A stretch of 64,000 nucleotides of DNA from Flavobacterium sp. (lineage in GTDB: Bacteria; Bacteroidota; Bacteroidia; Flavobacteriales; Flavobacteriaceae). The DNA is taken from the NCBI GenBank assembly GCA_027484725.1, contig JAIXSK010000025.1, positions 62,001 through 126,000 on the forward strand, written 5' to 3'. A program made the position numbers and the translations under genes. Within the stretch, counting starts at the first letter, position 1, and each line of letters opens with the position of its first letter. Below, piece after piece: positions 52,579 to 62,532 of this stretch. The notes under the pieces were generated by a model that saw nothing but the letters and a program-made list of their open reading frames with translations, searched no databases and was not told the origin of the DNA.

Positions 52579-53564
52579 TAATTAATGTACTTGGTAAAAT
52601 CTTTGTGTTCTTCTTTTAAAAGCTCTTCACTAGACAAGGATTTGAAATAATCATAGGTTTTTTTCATACCTTCAGCTCTGTTTACTTTTGCTTCCCAGCC
52701 TAAAATTTCTCTGGCTCTTGTAGTATCTGGCTTACGCTGAAGCGGATCGTTCATAGGAAGTGGTTTGTAAACTACTTTTTGGGTCGTTCCGGTGAGCTTG
52801 ATGATTTCATCTGCAAAATCTTTAATGGTAATCTCATCTGGATTTCCAATGTTGACCGGATATATATAATCTGAATGCAAGAGACGGAAAATTCCCTCAA
52901 CTTGATCATCTACATAACAGAAGGAACGTGTTTGAGAACCATCTCCAAAAATGGTTAAATCTTCGCCTCTAAGCGCTTGGCCAATAAATGCAGGAATTAC
53001 TCGTCCGTCATTGAGGCGCATTCTAGGGCCGTAGGTGTTAAATATTCTCACAATGCGTGTTTCAACACCATGAAAAGTATGGTACGCCATGGTGATGGCT
53101 TCTTGAAAACGTTTGGCTTCATCATAGACCCCTCTTGGACCAATGGTGTTTACATTACCGTAATAGTCTTCTGTTTGGGGATGAACTAATGGGTCTCCGT
53201 ATATTTCAGAAGTTGAAGCAACCAATATTCTGGCTTTTTTAACTCTGGCAAGCCCTAATAAATTATGGGTTCCCATAGCGCCAACTTTGAGTGTTTGTAT
53301 TGGAATCTTCAAATAATCAATAGGACTGGCCGGTGAAGCAAAATGCAGAATATAATCTAACTGCCCCGGGACATGCACAAACTTGGTAACATCGTGATGA
53401 TAATACTCAAAATTGGGATGTTTGAACAAATGCTCAATGTTCTTTAAATCTCCGGTAATGAGGTTGTCCATTCCGATTACATAATATCCTTCAGCAATAA
53501 ATCGGTCGCATAAATGAGATCCTAGAAAACCTGCTGCTCCGGTTATGAGTATTCTTTTCATCAA
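52578..53564 (-). CDS. UDP-glucuronate decarboxylase-type NAD-dependent SDR
   Basis: A 328 aa extended SDR. The NAD motif is [29 protein letters not shown] and [13 protein letters not shown] follow, and the catalytic Tyr/Lys are in RGVYDEAKR. These features match UDP-xylose synthases (UXS), which make UDP-xylose from UDP-glucuronate. It is coupled to the Wzy-like gene upstream by a 4 nt ATGA overlap and to the glycosylphosphotransferase downstream. Another UDP-sugar epimerase activity is less likely. Confidence 0.88.
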   Translation of the reverse strand: MMKRILITGAAGFLGSHLCDRFIAEGYYVIGMDNLITGDLKNIEHLFKHPNFEYYHHDVTKFVHVPGQLDYILHFASPASPIDYLKIPIQTLKVGAMGTHNLLGLARVKKARILVASTSEIYGDPLVHPQTEDYYGNVNTIGPRGVYDEAKRFQEAITMAYHTFHGVETRIVRIFNTYGPRMRLNDGRVIPAFIGQALRGEDLTIFGDGSQTRSFCYVDDQVEGIFRLLHSDYIYPVNIGNPDEITIKDFADEIIKLTGTTQKVVYKPLPMNDPLQRKPDTTRAREILGWEAKVNRAEGMKKTYDYFKSLSSEELLKEEHKDFTKYIN

Positions 53565-54901
53565 ATATTATTGTTATTTTCTTGTTCTTCAACCTCTACT
53601 GAGTTAAACAAACAATACAACGTTATGAAAAATATCACTCCGCGTTGTCTACTCAAAAAGGATTCGGACAAAAATAACATTATCATGGTGATTGAAAAAA
53701 CAATGTGCAGAAAACTTTTGTTTCTTTTAGCGTTTTTGATATTTGTGTATAAAATAAACAACAACAATAAAAACCCAAAAACACCAAGCTCGGCGAAGGT
53801 TTGGATGTATTGATTGTGAAAATTGAACTCTCCATATCCTTCAGTTAGTTTGTATTGAGTGCACTTTTCTTTAATATATTTCTGTGAAGCATCTATTCCG
53901 AAGCCCGAAAACAGGATGTTCTGTTCTGTAAGCATCTCGAAAAAAATACGCGTTTGAAAGACCCGCAAAGCCGCTCCGGGCATGAAACTGTCGTTTTCAA
54001 ATTGATGCTTATGCCAAGCTTCTGAGACGCTTACATATTTTATTTTGTGATTTTGAGGTATAATTTTTTGATTGTCTACACTGTTGTCAACCAATAAGGT
54101 TTGAGATTTTTGAATTAAACGTTCTCTTGACTGATTTACAAAAATCAATGAAAGTAGAAGAAAAGAACTAGCGCCAATAACCGTAATTGTTTTGATACCT
54201 CGATGTGCATCTAAAAAATAGACATAATAAAAAATAATCAGTATAAAATCAATAAACAAAATTGTTTTTGAAGAAAGCAATACAATAATCAAGAGTAATA
54301 CTGCCGATGCTATTCGATCAAGCGGAACTTTATTTTCTTTTCCTAAAAAATAAAAAAAAGCAAACGAAGCAAACGTAGAAAAGTAAATAGCATTTAAATC
54401 ATAAGTAACTAATTCGTGATAAAAAAACACTTTGGTGTTGTGGGTTAGAAAGTATCGATACACTGCGTTGATTAAATAGTATATACTAAAACCAATCATC
54501 GTAAAGCTATACACGCTAAAAATTTTATCTATTTGATTTTTTCGCAATTTTGGAATGTATAAAAAAGCAATAGGCAACAAGAAAACCAGCGATTCTTTCT
54601 TTAAAGCCATAACTGAAGTTTGTATGTCTCGTGTCCAAAGCAAGGATACAACCATCAAAAGGTATAATACTATTGGCAAAAACAAGGCTCGGTTTAGCTT
54701 TATTTCTGACTTGAATATATAGATAAAAGAAGCAAGAATAAAAACGATACTGGCAACGCTCCCAAAAGCATATTTAAGCGGAAGTGAAATCAACATGGCG
54801 GCTATTAAATAAACCACCACATTGGCAACTTTTTTTGATTCAGGGTTTTTAAGGTAGTTTTCTTTCAAGCTTAGTGTTTTTTGATTCGAATACATTTGCA
54901 T
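53561..54901 (-). CDS. O-antigen ligase/polymerase-like membrane protein (first of three)
   Basis: A 446 aa protein with about ten TM helices and a large periplasmic loop around 275-350 (the sequence [20 protein letters not shown] is the Wzy_C-type motif). It could polymerise repeat units (Wzy) or ligate them to lipid A core or a protein. It leads the coupled unit with the SDR, PGT and GT2 genes. A start two codons later (54895) is also possible. Confidence 0.85.
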   Translation of the reverse strand: MQMYSNQKTLSLKENYLKNPESKKVANVVVYLIAAMLISLPLKYAFGSVASIVFILASFIYIFKSEIKLNRALFLPIVLYLLMVVSLLWTRDIQTSVMALKKESLVFLLPIAFLYIPKLRKNQIDKIFSVYSFTMIGFSIYYLINAVYRYFLTHNTKVFFYHELVTYDLNAIYFSTFASFAFFYFLGKENKVPLDRIASAVLLLIIVLLSSKTILFIDFILIIFYYVYFLDAHRGIKTITVIGASSFLLLSLIFVNQSRERLIQKSQTLLVDNSVDNQKIIPQNHKIKYVSVSEAWHKHQFENDSFMPGAALRVFQTRIFFEMLTEQNILFSGFGIDASQKYIKEKCTQYKLTEGYGEFNFHNQYIQTFAELGVFGFLLLLFILYTNIKNAKRNKSFLHIVFSITMIMLFLSESFLSRQRGVIFFITLYCLFNSVEVEEQENNNNI

Positions 54902-55156
54902 ATATACATAATTAGAGGTTTGATTAGTCTTTTACCCTAACTAAAAACTGTTTTTATAGCGTTTCAAATGTTATTTTTATGGCCTTCTGTGAGCAACTCA
55001 GATATGAAAATTGATTTTACTAAAAATTGTTTGAATTGGTTTTCAGATTTTTGAACAAAAGCAAATCTATCAATAACTGATAATAAAACAGCTTTTCTAG
55101 AAATTGTTTTCTTTGAACCAAAGAACGCAATATTTTTAGATTTATTTTGTAAGATG

Positions 55157-56146
55157 TTATTGGAAGTCTCCAGGAGCTTCACTACGCCAGTGATTAAGAG
55201 ATTTAGGCAAGTCATACTTAAAAACAAACCCTGATTTTATTAAATATTCAGGCTTAATATTTGTAGGAAAGCTTGCTTTTTTTACCCTTGCAGGATGAAA
55301 GTCAGATTTTTTTCCAAATAGTTTAAAAATAAGCTGTAAAAGATAGGCCACAAAGACCAAGAGAAAAGTTGGTAAACTCAAGGTAGGCTTTTTGTATTTG
55401 AACTCTTTTTTTATTGAAAGTGTCATCTCTTTTAAATCCATCAATGGATACTCTGCATAATTGTAAATTATTTCTGGATCTTTTTTTCCCATGGTAAAAA
55501 TAACGCTGTCAACCAAACCATATATATATCCGTAGGCTTTGACAATCTTTCCTCCATCGGGCAATATAAAAATACCTTTCTTTAATGCTTTTATCATTCT
55601 GTAAACATTGCCCGGATCATTTGGGCCATAAATAACACTAGGTCTAACAATTATCAATCTTCTATTTGCATTGCTGTTTTTCCAACTTATGTGAATTTTT
55701 TCGGCTTCTTTTTTAGAAACCCCATAAGGGGTTACAGGATTTAATTCAGATTCTTCTGTTTTAATTTCCTTTGTCATTCCATAAGGGGCAATACTACTGG
55801 TAAAGAAGATATTTAATATTCCCTTTCTGTCTGCAAAATCACAGATGTTTTTTGCACCTTCAATATTGGTTTCATAATATTCATGCTCTAAATGCCCTGG
55901 CTCTCTATGAATAGCTGCTAAGTTAAAAACCCAAGTTTCTTTTGGATTCGCTTGAATATCAATGTTGGGGATTTGCTCCCTTACATCGCCTTGTATAAAA
56001 GTTACTTTTTCCGGGAGTTTATCAAACCATTGGGGGCTGTTGAGATCAAAGATAAAATATGAATCGAATAAATCCAATTCTAAAAAACGGTTTATTATAA
56101 ATCGTCCAATATAACCTGACCCTCCAAACAAAAAAACCGTTCTCAT
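55157..56146 (-). CDS. NAD-dependent epimerase/dehydratase (extended SDR)
   Basis: A 329 aa SDR. The Rossmann motif is FLFGGSGYIGRFI; the active-site Ser and YxxxK are in FFTSSIAPYG and TPYGVSKKEAEKIH. A hydrophobic patch near 262-280 (LPTFLLVFVAYLLQLIF) suggests membrane association, seen in some SDRs of polysaccharide loci. Substrate unknown, likely an NDP-sugar. It shares a 40 bp divergent promoter region with the GT4 gene. Confidence 0.85.
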   Translation of the reverse strand: MRTVFLFGGSGYIGRFIINRFLELDLFDSYFIFDLNSPQWFDKLPEKVTFIQGDVREQIPNIDIQANPKETWVFNLAAIHREPGHLEHEYYETNIEGAKNICDFADRKGILNIFFTSSIAPYGMTKEIKTEESELNPVTPYGVSKKEAEKIHISWKNSNANRRLIIVRPSVIYGPNDPGNVYRMIKALKKGIFILPDGGKIVKAYGYIYGLVDSVIFTMGKKDPEIIYNYAEYPLMDLKEMTLSIKKEFKYKKPTLSLPTFLLVFVAYLLQLIFKLFGKKSDFHPARVKKASFPTNIKPEYLIKSGFVFKYDLPKSLNHWRSEAPGDFQ

Positions 56147-56162
56147 TTATATAATTTAGGAG

Positions 56163-56170
56163 CAAATTTA
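56163..56170 (-). promoter_or_regulatory. Promoter -7 box for the SDR gene
   Basis: TAAATTTG on the minus strand matches TAnnTTTG and ends 16 nt before the ATG at 56146. One base separates it from the opposite box at 56172-56179. Confidence 0.5.
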
Positions 56171-56171
56171 A

Positions 56172-56179
56172 TACTTTTG
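56172..56179 (+). promoter_or_regulatory. Promoter -7 box for the GT4 gene, close to start codon
   Basis: TACTTTTG matches TAnnTTTG and is followed by only six bases before the ATG at 56186. It rules out the TTG start at 56177. Confidence 0.5.
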
Positions 56180-56185
56180 CAGCCG

Positions 56186-57274
56186 ATGGAAAAAATAAAA
56201 GTCCTGCATATTTCAGAAACCTTCATCGGTGGTGTATACACATATATAAGACAGTTTTGTGAATGTTCGGATAAGCAGCAGAGTAGTTTTGAAACCTATG
56301 TAATCTTCAGTGATAAAAGAGAGGAGACAAATATCAATGCGTTGAACAAAGATTTTTCATCATCTATTAAACTAATCCCAATTAAGATGTCAAGAGAAAT
56401 ATCGTTCTTTCAGGACGTTGTTTCATTGTTCAAAATAATCCGCGAGATGAACAAAATAAAACCTGACATTATCCATTTACACTCTTCTAAAGCAGGGATT
56501 TTAGGCAGAATCGCAAAAGTTTTTCTGTTTAAGAAGAAGTTTGTTTACTACAGCCCGCATGGTTTTTCATTCTTGAGAACCGATGTGTCAGACACAAAAA
56601 AGAAATTCTATTGGCTTGTTGAAAAGTGGTTTCAAAAAATATTTCCGGCCAAAACTGTTGCGTGCGGTGATACAGAGTTTGAAATAGCTCAGACAATGAG
56701 CCCCTCAATTCTTGTGCGAAACGGAATTGACATAGAAAGTATAAAGCATCTACCTTCGTATGAGAATGATTTGTTAACTATAGGTATTGTGGGTAGAATT
56801 ACTTTTGCCAGAAATCCGGAACTTTTTAACCAGATTGCCATTCGTTTTCATCAATTTAATTTTATTTGGATTGGAGATGGAGAAATGAAACATGTTTTGA
56901 CAGCGCCCAACATTAAAATAACAGGCTGGTTATCAGACAGGAAAAAACTAATTGAAGAAGTCAACAAGTTAGATGTTTACATGCAAACGTCGCTTTGGGA
57001 AGGTTTGCCTATGTCGGTCATAGAAGCCATGTCTTTAAAAAAACCTGTTATTGCCACAAATGTAATAGGCAATAAAGATCTTGTTAAACATGGTCAAACA
57101 GGATTTTTATTTAACAATATTGATGAGCTTACAAATTTTTTTGCTGTTTTACAAGACCCTACTCGGCGAAAAATTTTTGGAGAAAAAAGCATGGAAATTT
57201 GTCATTCATTATTTGATATGAGAAAAAACTTCCAAGTGCTTTTTCAGGAGTATAAAAACTGTTTCATCATTTAA
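56186..57274 (+). CDS. Glycosyltransferase family 4
   Basis: A 362 aa GT-B enzyme. The N-terminal domain begins KVLHISETFIGGVYTYIRQF; the C-terminal donor domain has IVGRITFARNP, and the E(x7)E motif region reads SLWEGLPMSVIEAMSLKKPVIATNV. The family retains anomeric configuration; sugar not predictable. The stop codon shares the palindrome TTAA with the convergent Wzy-like gene. Confidence 0.92.
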   Translation: MEKIKVLHISETFIGGVYTYIRQFCECSDKQQSSFETYVIFSDKREETNINALNKDFSSSIKLIPIKMSREISFFQDVVSLFKIIREMNKIKPDIIHLHSSKAGILGRIAKVFLFKKKFVYYSPHGFSFLRTDVSDTKKKFYWLVEKWFQKIFPAKTVACGDTEFEIAQTMSPSILVRNGIDIESIKHLPSYENDLLTIGIVGRITFARNPELFNQIAIRFHQFNFIWIGDGEMKHVLTAPNIKITGWLSDRKKLIEEVNKLDVYMQTSLWEGLPMSVIEAMSLKKPVIATNVIGNKDLVKHGQTGFLFNNIDELTNFFAVLQDPTRRKIFGEKSMEICHSLFDMRKNFQVLFQEYKNCFII

Positions 57275-58479
57275 TCGTCAGTAGAAAAAGTATTTCTTGA
57301 AGCATTGTTTAATGCTAAAATAATCCCAAAAAAATAAATTCCTAGCTGTCTAAAAAAGACATTCTCTACTAGAAGGAATAAGAATATTGCCAAAAACAAG
57401 GCTGTTTTAAAAAAGTTTTTTCGATGAATGTAAAACTGCCCAATAAAAAAGATTATCAAACCAAACAATCCGATTATTCCTGAATTTAAATACGTAGCCA
57501 AAAACTGATTGTGTGTATTGAGTTTTTCTTGAGCGTAATAGTCCGCTTTGAATTTATTGTTTATCCTTTTTTGGTATCCTTCAGCCAACATGTTTTCTAT
57601 TTTTTTTTCAGAATTAATACCCACAAACATATTAAAATCTGAAGATTGGCTTATTTCATAAGCGCAAGGCCAAATAACAAATCTTGGTTCATATGTTTTG
57701 AATTTTGAAAATCCTTCAGAAAAACTGCCTGATATAAACAATCTATCTCTTATGTTCTTGTTCCATGTAATAATGGCGGAACATAAAATCAAAGATGTAA
57801 AAACAAAAATCAGCTTTCTTTGAATTTTCGTTTCCAAATAAATTAAAAGATAAATTAAGACAATCAAAAGCAGCGAAATTGATGATATCCTTGCCGAGAT
57901 AATGAATATAAACAAACAATTAACAAACGTGTTAATATAAAAAAGCCATTTAAATCTATGTAAGGTTGTACCAAGATAAAATGAAACAATGGCAGCAATA
58001 AGTGACAAAAAGCCTAAATAGGGTCGTTCCATTTTTAAAATCTCATTAACAACCGTCCCTTCAAAAGGCAATAATTCATGGTTTGTTGTATAATTTTGAA
58101 ATAGCCCAAAACTAGCTCTAGCAATGGCTATAATCCCTGAAATAACAATAGAAATTAGTATTCTGTTTTTATTTTGGATTTTTAAAAAAAGAATCAGTAG
58201 TATTGGAGTAATTATAAAAAGAGAATGTTTATTTTCTGAGAAGTTTTTTGTAATAATGTCTTTTCCAAACCAAAAAAAAATTAAGATCGGCAACAAAAGC
58301 AAACTAGGTCTAAAAAAATCCTGAAGAAATTTTGTCTTAAAATTTTTAATATCTACAATGAATAAGAGCACCAATAAACCAAGAATAATGTTCGGAAGTG
58401 CGAAGGATAAAGGTAATAAGATGATTAAAATACTATAAAGATAATCATATACAAGCGCCTTGTTTTCTGTGGTTTTCAT
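57271..58479 (-). CDS. O-antigen ligase/polymerase-like membrane protein (second of three)
   Basis: A 402 aa protein with about ten to eleven TM helices and a periplasmic loop at about 230-310 followed by THNQFLATYLNSGIIGLFGLI, the Wzy_C signature. The ATG at 58479 is preferred to an in-frame TTG at 58488. A -7 box lies upstream at 58502-58509. Its exact role relative to the other two copies cannot be told. Confidence 0.85.
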   Translation of the reverse strand: MKTTENKALVYDYLYSILIILLPLSFALPNIILGLLVLLFIVDIKNFKTKFLQDFFRPSLLLLPILIFFWFGKDIITKNFSENKHSLFIITPILLILFLKIQNKNRILISIVISGIIAIARASFGLFQNYTTNHELLPFEGTVVNEILKMERPYLGFLSLIAAIVSFYLGTTLHRFKWLFYINTFVNCLFIFIISARISSISLLLIVLIYLLIYLETKIQRKLIFVFTSLILCSAIITWNKNIRDRLFISGSFSEGFSKFKTYEPRFVIWPCAYEISQSSDFNMFVGINSEKKIENMLAEGYQKRINNKFKADYYAQEKLNTHNQFLATYLNSGIIGLFGLIIFFIGQFYIHRKNFFKTALFLAIFLFLLVENVFFRQLGIYFFGIILALNNASRNTFSTDD

Positions 58480-58501
58480 ACTTGTCAAAATCTCATTTGA
58501 G

Positions 58502-58509
58502 CAAAAATA
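58502..58509 (-). promoter_or_regulatory. Promoter -7 box for the second Wzy-like gene
   Basis: TATTTTTG on the minus strand matches TAnnTTTG, 22 nt before the ATG at 58479. Confidence 0.45.
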
Positions 58510-58544
58510 TAATTTTAAGCCTCTTTAACTACTAATGAGTTTAA

Positions 58545-58820
58545 TTATTTTAGTGCGTTTTTTATTTGCCATAAATAAAAGGTATTTTGGTCATCTAAGA
58601 GTGAAACACGATATTTGAACACTTTAAATAAGTCTTTAGTTAGGACAAACGGTTTGTTTAAAGTTGAAATTCTATAAAAAATGCAAAAATGAGATTTATC
58701 GTTGCGCTTGACAACACTATGGGTTTCTTGTCAAAGTAAAGTTTCTTCTGAAATAAGAACATTTTCGTCGTTCATGGTTTTCTTTTTGAAATAGATTACC
58801 ATGAAGTGAAGATAGTACAA
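58545..58820 (-). pseudogene. Decayed gene remnant, probably the 3' end of a sugar-related protein
   Basis: One minus-strand frame runs 276 nt with a single in-frame TGA (58733-58731) and ends in TAA. The translated text looks protein-like: after the stop it reads QETHSVVKRNDKSHFC, then FYRISTLNKPFVLTKDLF, ending in DDQNTFYLWQIKNALK. It resembles the basic, aromatic C-terminus of some GT2 enzymes, but that is a weak impression. A further fragment in another frame (KICVFQNLSSRF...) lies upstream at about 58.85-58.92 kb, which would fit frameshift decay. No start or ribosome binding site is evident. Confidence 0.4.
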
Positions 58821-59033
58821 TCAAGAAAAGTAGAATGGTTTATTGTAAAAAATTGTTTTCTTTTGGCGACAAAATCTCGAATGTTTGAAAGCGACTACTT
58901 AAATTTTGAAAAACGCAAATTTTTTATTCTTTAAATGTTACAATGCCTTGATTAATCAATTATCAATCACATAAGAAATAATCAAATACAGCTCTATCCA
59001 GAACAAACAAAAACAATCAATACTTTTTAAATT
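58821..59033. other. AT-rich non-coding stretch
   Basis: Together with the remnant at 58545-58820 it forms the longest gap without an intact gene (about 550 bp). Apart from a possible short decayed fragment I see no gene, RNA or clear promoter; TACTTTTT before the GT2 start misses the -7 consensus at one base. Confidence 0.5.
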
Positions 59034-59849
59034 ATGAATCAACCTACAAGTACAGAAAGTCAAATAATTGTTTTATTAGCTCATTATAACGACAATGATA
59101 GACTTAAAAAAGCCATTCTCTCTGTTGATGAAAATATTCCGGTTGACATTCTTGTAGTTGACGACGGCAGCAAAATAAGACCAAATCAGCAAGAACTACA
59201 AAACATATACAAAGGCGGGAAATTAATCGTTGAACTGTTAGAAAAAAATGTAGGTTCTGAAAAAGCCAGAAATCACGGTCTGGGAATGATTAGCCAATGG
59301 TCATATAAATATTTTGCAGCTATGGATTCAGATGATTTGAACAAAAAAAATCGTTTTACCAAGCAATTTGAATATCTAGAAAACCACCCAGAGGTTATGT
59401 TACTAGGTTCTTGGTGTGATTGTATTGATACCAAAGGAAAATTTCTTTATACCCTTAAGTATCCGCAACACGACCATGAAATTCGCAAAAAAATGTATAT
59501 CAATTCAATGTTTGCTCATGCTACTTTGTTTTTTAACTCAGAAGTTTTAAAAACCGTTGGTTTTTATCCTGAAGCTAATAAATGGGCAGAAGATTATGCA
59601 TATGCATTTAAGATTATGCGTAAGTACAAAGTTGAAAACTATCCAGAATCATTAATCTATTACACCATCAATGAAAATGGAATTTCATCAACCCGCCGAA
59701 GAGGTCAAGTAATTAGCCGTTTAAGAATAATTATGGATAATTTTTACTTCGGATTTTACCCCATTTACGGATTGATTCGAAACCTTCCACTTATTTTTGT
59801 TTCCCGCGGATTATTAGATACCATCAAGCGAATTTTAAAAAAGCATTAA
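59034..59849 (+). CDS. Glycosyltransferase family 2
   Basis: A 271 aa GT-A enzyme. IIVLLAHYNDNDRLKKAI and ILVVDDGSKIRP are the N-terminal nucleotide-binding elements, VGSEKARNHGL follows and the DxD-type motif is AAMDSDDLN. ANKWAEDYAYAFKI is the likely catalytic base region. Related to WaaV/SpsA-like enzymes. It stands alone between the decayed gene and a convergent Wzy-like gene, 4 bp apart. Confidence 0.92.
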   Translation: MNQPTSTESQIIVLLAHYNDNDRLKKAILSVDENIPVDILVVDDGSKIRPNQQELQNIYKGGKLIVELLEKNVGSEKARNHGLGMISQWSYKYFAAMDSDDLNKKNRFTKQFEYLENHPEVMLLGSWCDCIDTKGKFLYTLKYPQHDHEIRKKMYINSMFAHATLFFNSEVLKTVGFYPEANKWAEDYAYAFKIMRKYKVENYPESLIYYTINENGISSTRRRGQVISRLRIIMDNFYFGFYPIYGLIRNLPLIFVSRGLLDTIKRILKKH

Positions 59850-59853
59850 TCTT

Positions 59854-61245
59854 TTAGCTTTTTTCGGTAATTTGAGGCTTTTCATTCATCAATTTTATGA
59901 GAATAACCATGCAAAGCCAATATCCATATTGTCTAAAAAAATCTGTTTGCAACCAATTTAAAGAAAATCCAATAAAAGAGAGCATTAAAATAAACCCTAA
60001 TATTTTCCTCTCCTCTGAGCTGTTTTTCCAGACTCTCCTCGAATTGCAAAAACACAAATAGATAAAATAAAGAAACAAAGAAACGCCTATCAGTCCGGTC
60101 TCTGCCAACAATCGAGTATAAATGTTATATGAAGTTGGGAATGATTTTTCATTTTTGTTTTGATAGTGTAAAGTAAACTCAAAATTGTTTTTGGTTGCCC
60201 ATCTCGGATAATGAAATCTTTTGTAGTAGGTTTCTTGCCCAAACCCAACCCCTATTATCGGATGTTCTTTAAAGACCTGAATAGAAGCGTATTGCATCCC
60301 AAATCTTGACTGATTAGATATGTTTTTGGTCATATTCTTTCTAAAATTTAAGCTTTCCGCTTTTTCTTCTACCGCTTTCAAAATTTTATCTCCATTAGCA
60401 ACCAACAAAATGCTTGAGATGACAACAGTATACACAAATCCATTTGTCAAGGCATTTTTGTATTCTTTCATGGAATACATAATCGTCAATAAAATGATAA
60501 ACTGTATTCCAATGTTTATAAGTGCCGTTCTAGAGCCTGAGAAAAATGTTAAAAACAAAATCATAAGTGTTGGAAGGTATCTCCATTTAGCCTTTTCGGT
60601 AAAAATATAGCTAAACATCCATCCTGAAACCGTGATAAGATAATTTCCAAGAGACGGCGACTCATAGGTGACTGAAGATATTCGCCCCCCAGGTGGGTAG
60701 TTAACGTCTAAAAAAGGAAAATAGTCAAAAGTGTCCAAGATATATTTTGCGGGATAAATATTAAAGACAACAACTAATGTCTCTAAAAATCCATATACAA
60801 AAACAAAAATCAAACAGTACAAAAGCAAGCGTCTAATTTTATACAAAACCTCAGATGTAGTCCATTTAACAATAACATTCCAGAAATAAAAAATCAACAC
60901 TACTGTTGAAATCATTAGTGAAATATACTGTCGAATAAACCTGTAAACCCCTCCTGTGTGTTTAAAATAACTTTCCGAAACCGCATTGTAGTTTAAAGCT
61001 GTTGTCACTATACACCAGAAAAGGAAAAAAAGTAAAGCTTTAAATATCGGGCTCTTGTGTGGTGAACTCATTCTTTGGGCCCTTAAAGTATCTATTAAAA
61101 ACACGAAAAAACCTAGGAGAAAAAAATACGCTCCAGATTCGTTTTTAAATTCACCTAAGGCCTCAAAACCTTTGAAGTCATTGAATGGAAAAAAAAACCA
61201 ACCGATAAAAAAAAGTGTTATATACGTTTTTTTTAAATCATTCAT
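59854..61245 (-). CDS. O-antigen ligase/polymerase-like membrane protein (third of three)
   Basis: A 463 aa protein with about eleven TM helices. The Wzy_C-type elements GVGFGQETYYKRFHYP and SYNIYTRLLAETGLIGVSLFLYF lie in the last third, after a periplasmic loop. It follows the Wzx-like flippase by 15 bp on the same strand, the usual partner arrangement of Wzx and Wzy, so this copy is the best candidate for the repeat-unit polymerase. Confidence 0.87.
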   Translation of the reverse strand: MNDLKKTYITLFFIGWFFFPFNDFKGFEALGEFKNESGAYFFLLGFFVFLIDTLRAQRMSSPHKSPIFKALLFFLFWCIVTTALNYNAVSESYFKHTGGVYRFIRQYISLMISTVVLIFYFWNVIVKWTTSEVLYKIRRLLLYCLIFVFVYGFLETLVVVFNIYPAKYILDTFDYFPFLDVNYPPGGRISSVTYESPSLGNYLITVSGWMFSYIFTEKAKWRYLPTLMILFLTFFSGSRTALINIGIQFIILLTIMYSMKEYKNALTNGFVYTVVISSILLVANGDKILKAVEEKAESLNFRKNMTKNISNQSRFGMQYASIQVFKEHPIIGVGFGQETYYKRFHYPRWATKNNFEFTLHYQNKNEKSFPTSYNIYTRLLAETGLIGVSLFLYFIYLCFCNSRRVWKNSSEERKILGFILMLSFIGFSLNWLQTDFFRQYGYWLCMVILIKLMNEKPQITEKS

Positions 61246-61260
61246 TTTTCAGCTCTTTCT

Positions 61261-62493
61261 TTATATTGTTGCGATGTCATTTTGTACTTGTTTGATGAGT
61301 ACTTTCTTGTAAATCAAAGTTCTCACGAGCCATATAATTATGAAGACAGTTATAATTAAATCAAGTGTATTCAAAAAAATAATTGACGGTAAAATAATTA
61401 AAAAAGAAAGACCAATAAAAAACTTATTGGCTTTTTGTAAAGATTGAACATTTGTTTTTGCTTCAAAGGCAGAGGTGATGGATGAAGAATACAAGCGTAC
61501 AATTCCTAAAACTAACAACAATATACTTGTCATTAAATATGAATCAAATTTGAATTTCATAAGATTAAAATGAAACAAAATCAAAGGTATCAGAAACAAG
61601 GTGATTGCCAGAATTGAACCATAAAACAAAACTTTTTTGTTAAAAGAATCAAAGGCAGTAAGGGTAAAATTTTGTTTGAAAAAAATCAATTGTTTGAAAC
61701 CTATATAATTTTGAAGTATCGAAAAAGGGGCAAGAAAAAAATTGGTTAAATAAAAATAATTACCAAATTCTTCGAACCCAAATTTACTCTGTATTACAAA
61801 CCGATCTCCAAAAGTCAAAATCGAAAATGTTGTAATTGAAATAAAAAACTGAATTGCTGTTTTTCGAATCTCTTTTGGTGTTTGGCTTTCATTGAAAACA
61901 AATTTTATTTTCTTAAAGAAAAGTATTGCTGAAGTGACAAAAATCAAAATAATTCCTATCATTATGGTGTGGAGCAATATGTTTAAATTGCACCATCCAA
62001 AAAAGAAAAAAACAAAGGACAACACCAATAGAAATAACCTCCAAAAATTTGAGACAAACTGCGCAAGAACAAATTCTGAGTTCAATCTGAATATGTTAAA
62101 CAAGTAAAGCATAGCAATCATACTCAAACTTGAAAAATAAAGTAAAATCATATTTACTTTAAATTCTTGCCTGAAGTAAACCACAAAAAAAAGTGTGCTC
62201 AAAACAGACGTAGTTCCTATAATACTGAGAATAAAATTTGTCTGATATTTTTGAGTTTCGATTTTATTTTTACCAATCTGGTTGGAATATCTTAGAAATA
62301 TCTGTTCAGTTCCTAACATTCCATAGATAAAAATCATTGAAAAATATGTGATTACGATTGAATATTGTCCGTATTGTTCTTCTGTAAAAACTTCTTTTAA
62401 TATAATGTTTGAAACAAAAAAACTTGTTGCTCCTGAGACAATAATCAACAGAGACAAATGCTTAGAAATAATATTTTGTATTCCTCTTATCAA
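61261..62493 (-). CDS. Wzx-like oligosaccharide flippase
   Basis: A 410 aa inner membrane protein with about twelve predicted TM helices of the MOP superfamily (polysaccharide biosynthesis protein). The region YFSMIFIYGMLGTEQIFLRYSNQIGK is typical. It would flip undecaprenyl-linked repeat units. The start codon is TTG at 62493; a TATTTTTG promoter box is at 62525-62532. Confidence 0.85.
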   Translation of the reverse strand: MIRGIQNIISKHLSLLIIVSGATSFFVSNIILKEVFTEEQYGQYSIVITYFSMIFIYGMLGTEQIFLRYSNQIGKNKIETQKYQTNFILSIIGTTSVLSTLFFVVYFRQEFKVNMILLYFSSLSMIAMLYLFNIFRLNSEFVLAQFVSNFWRLFLLVLSFVFFFFGWCNLNILLHTIMIGIILIFVTSAILFFKKIKFVFNESQTPKEIRKTAIQFFISITTFSILTFGDRFVIQSKFGFEEFGNYFYLTNFFLAPFSILQNYIGFKQLIFFKQNFTLTAFDSFNKKVLFYGSILAITLFLIPLILFHFNLMKFKFDSYLMTSILLLVLGIVRLYSSSITSAFEAKTNVQSLQKANKFFIGLSFLIILPSIIFLNTLDLIITVFIIIWLVRTLIYKKVLIKQVQNDIATI

Positions 62494-62524
62494 AACAAGA
62501 TTAAATTAAAATCGCGAAGGCCAA

Positions 62525-62532
62525 CAAAAATA
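62525..62532 (-). promoter_or_regulatory. Promoter -7 box for wzx-wzy
   Basis: TATTTTTG on the minus strand, full match to TAnnTTTG, 31 nt before the TTG start at 62493. Confidence 0.45.

Noticed and set aside
54964..55227. An 87-codon minus-strand frame between the SDR and the first Wzy-like gene
   Set aside because: Its first third is antisense-free but out of frame within the 3' end of the SDR gene, the rest fills a 255 bp gap; no family, signal or promoter recognised. It may be a gene remnant, but the evidence is too thin to call.
58750..58935. A plus-strand open stretch reading FVVHGFLFEIDYHE and ending FEKRKFFIL
   Set aside because: No start codon in a useful place; the opposite-strand remnant is a better reading of the same DNA. 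The plus frame is probably open by chance.
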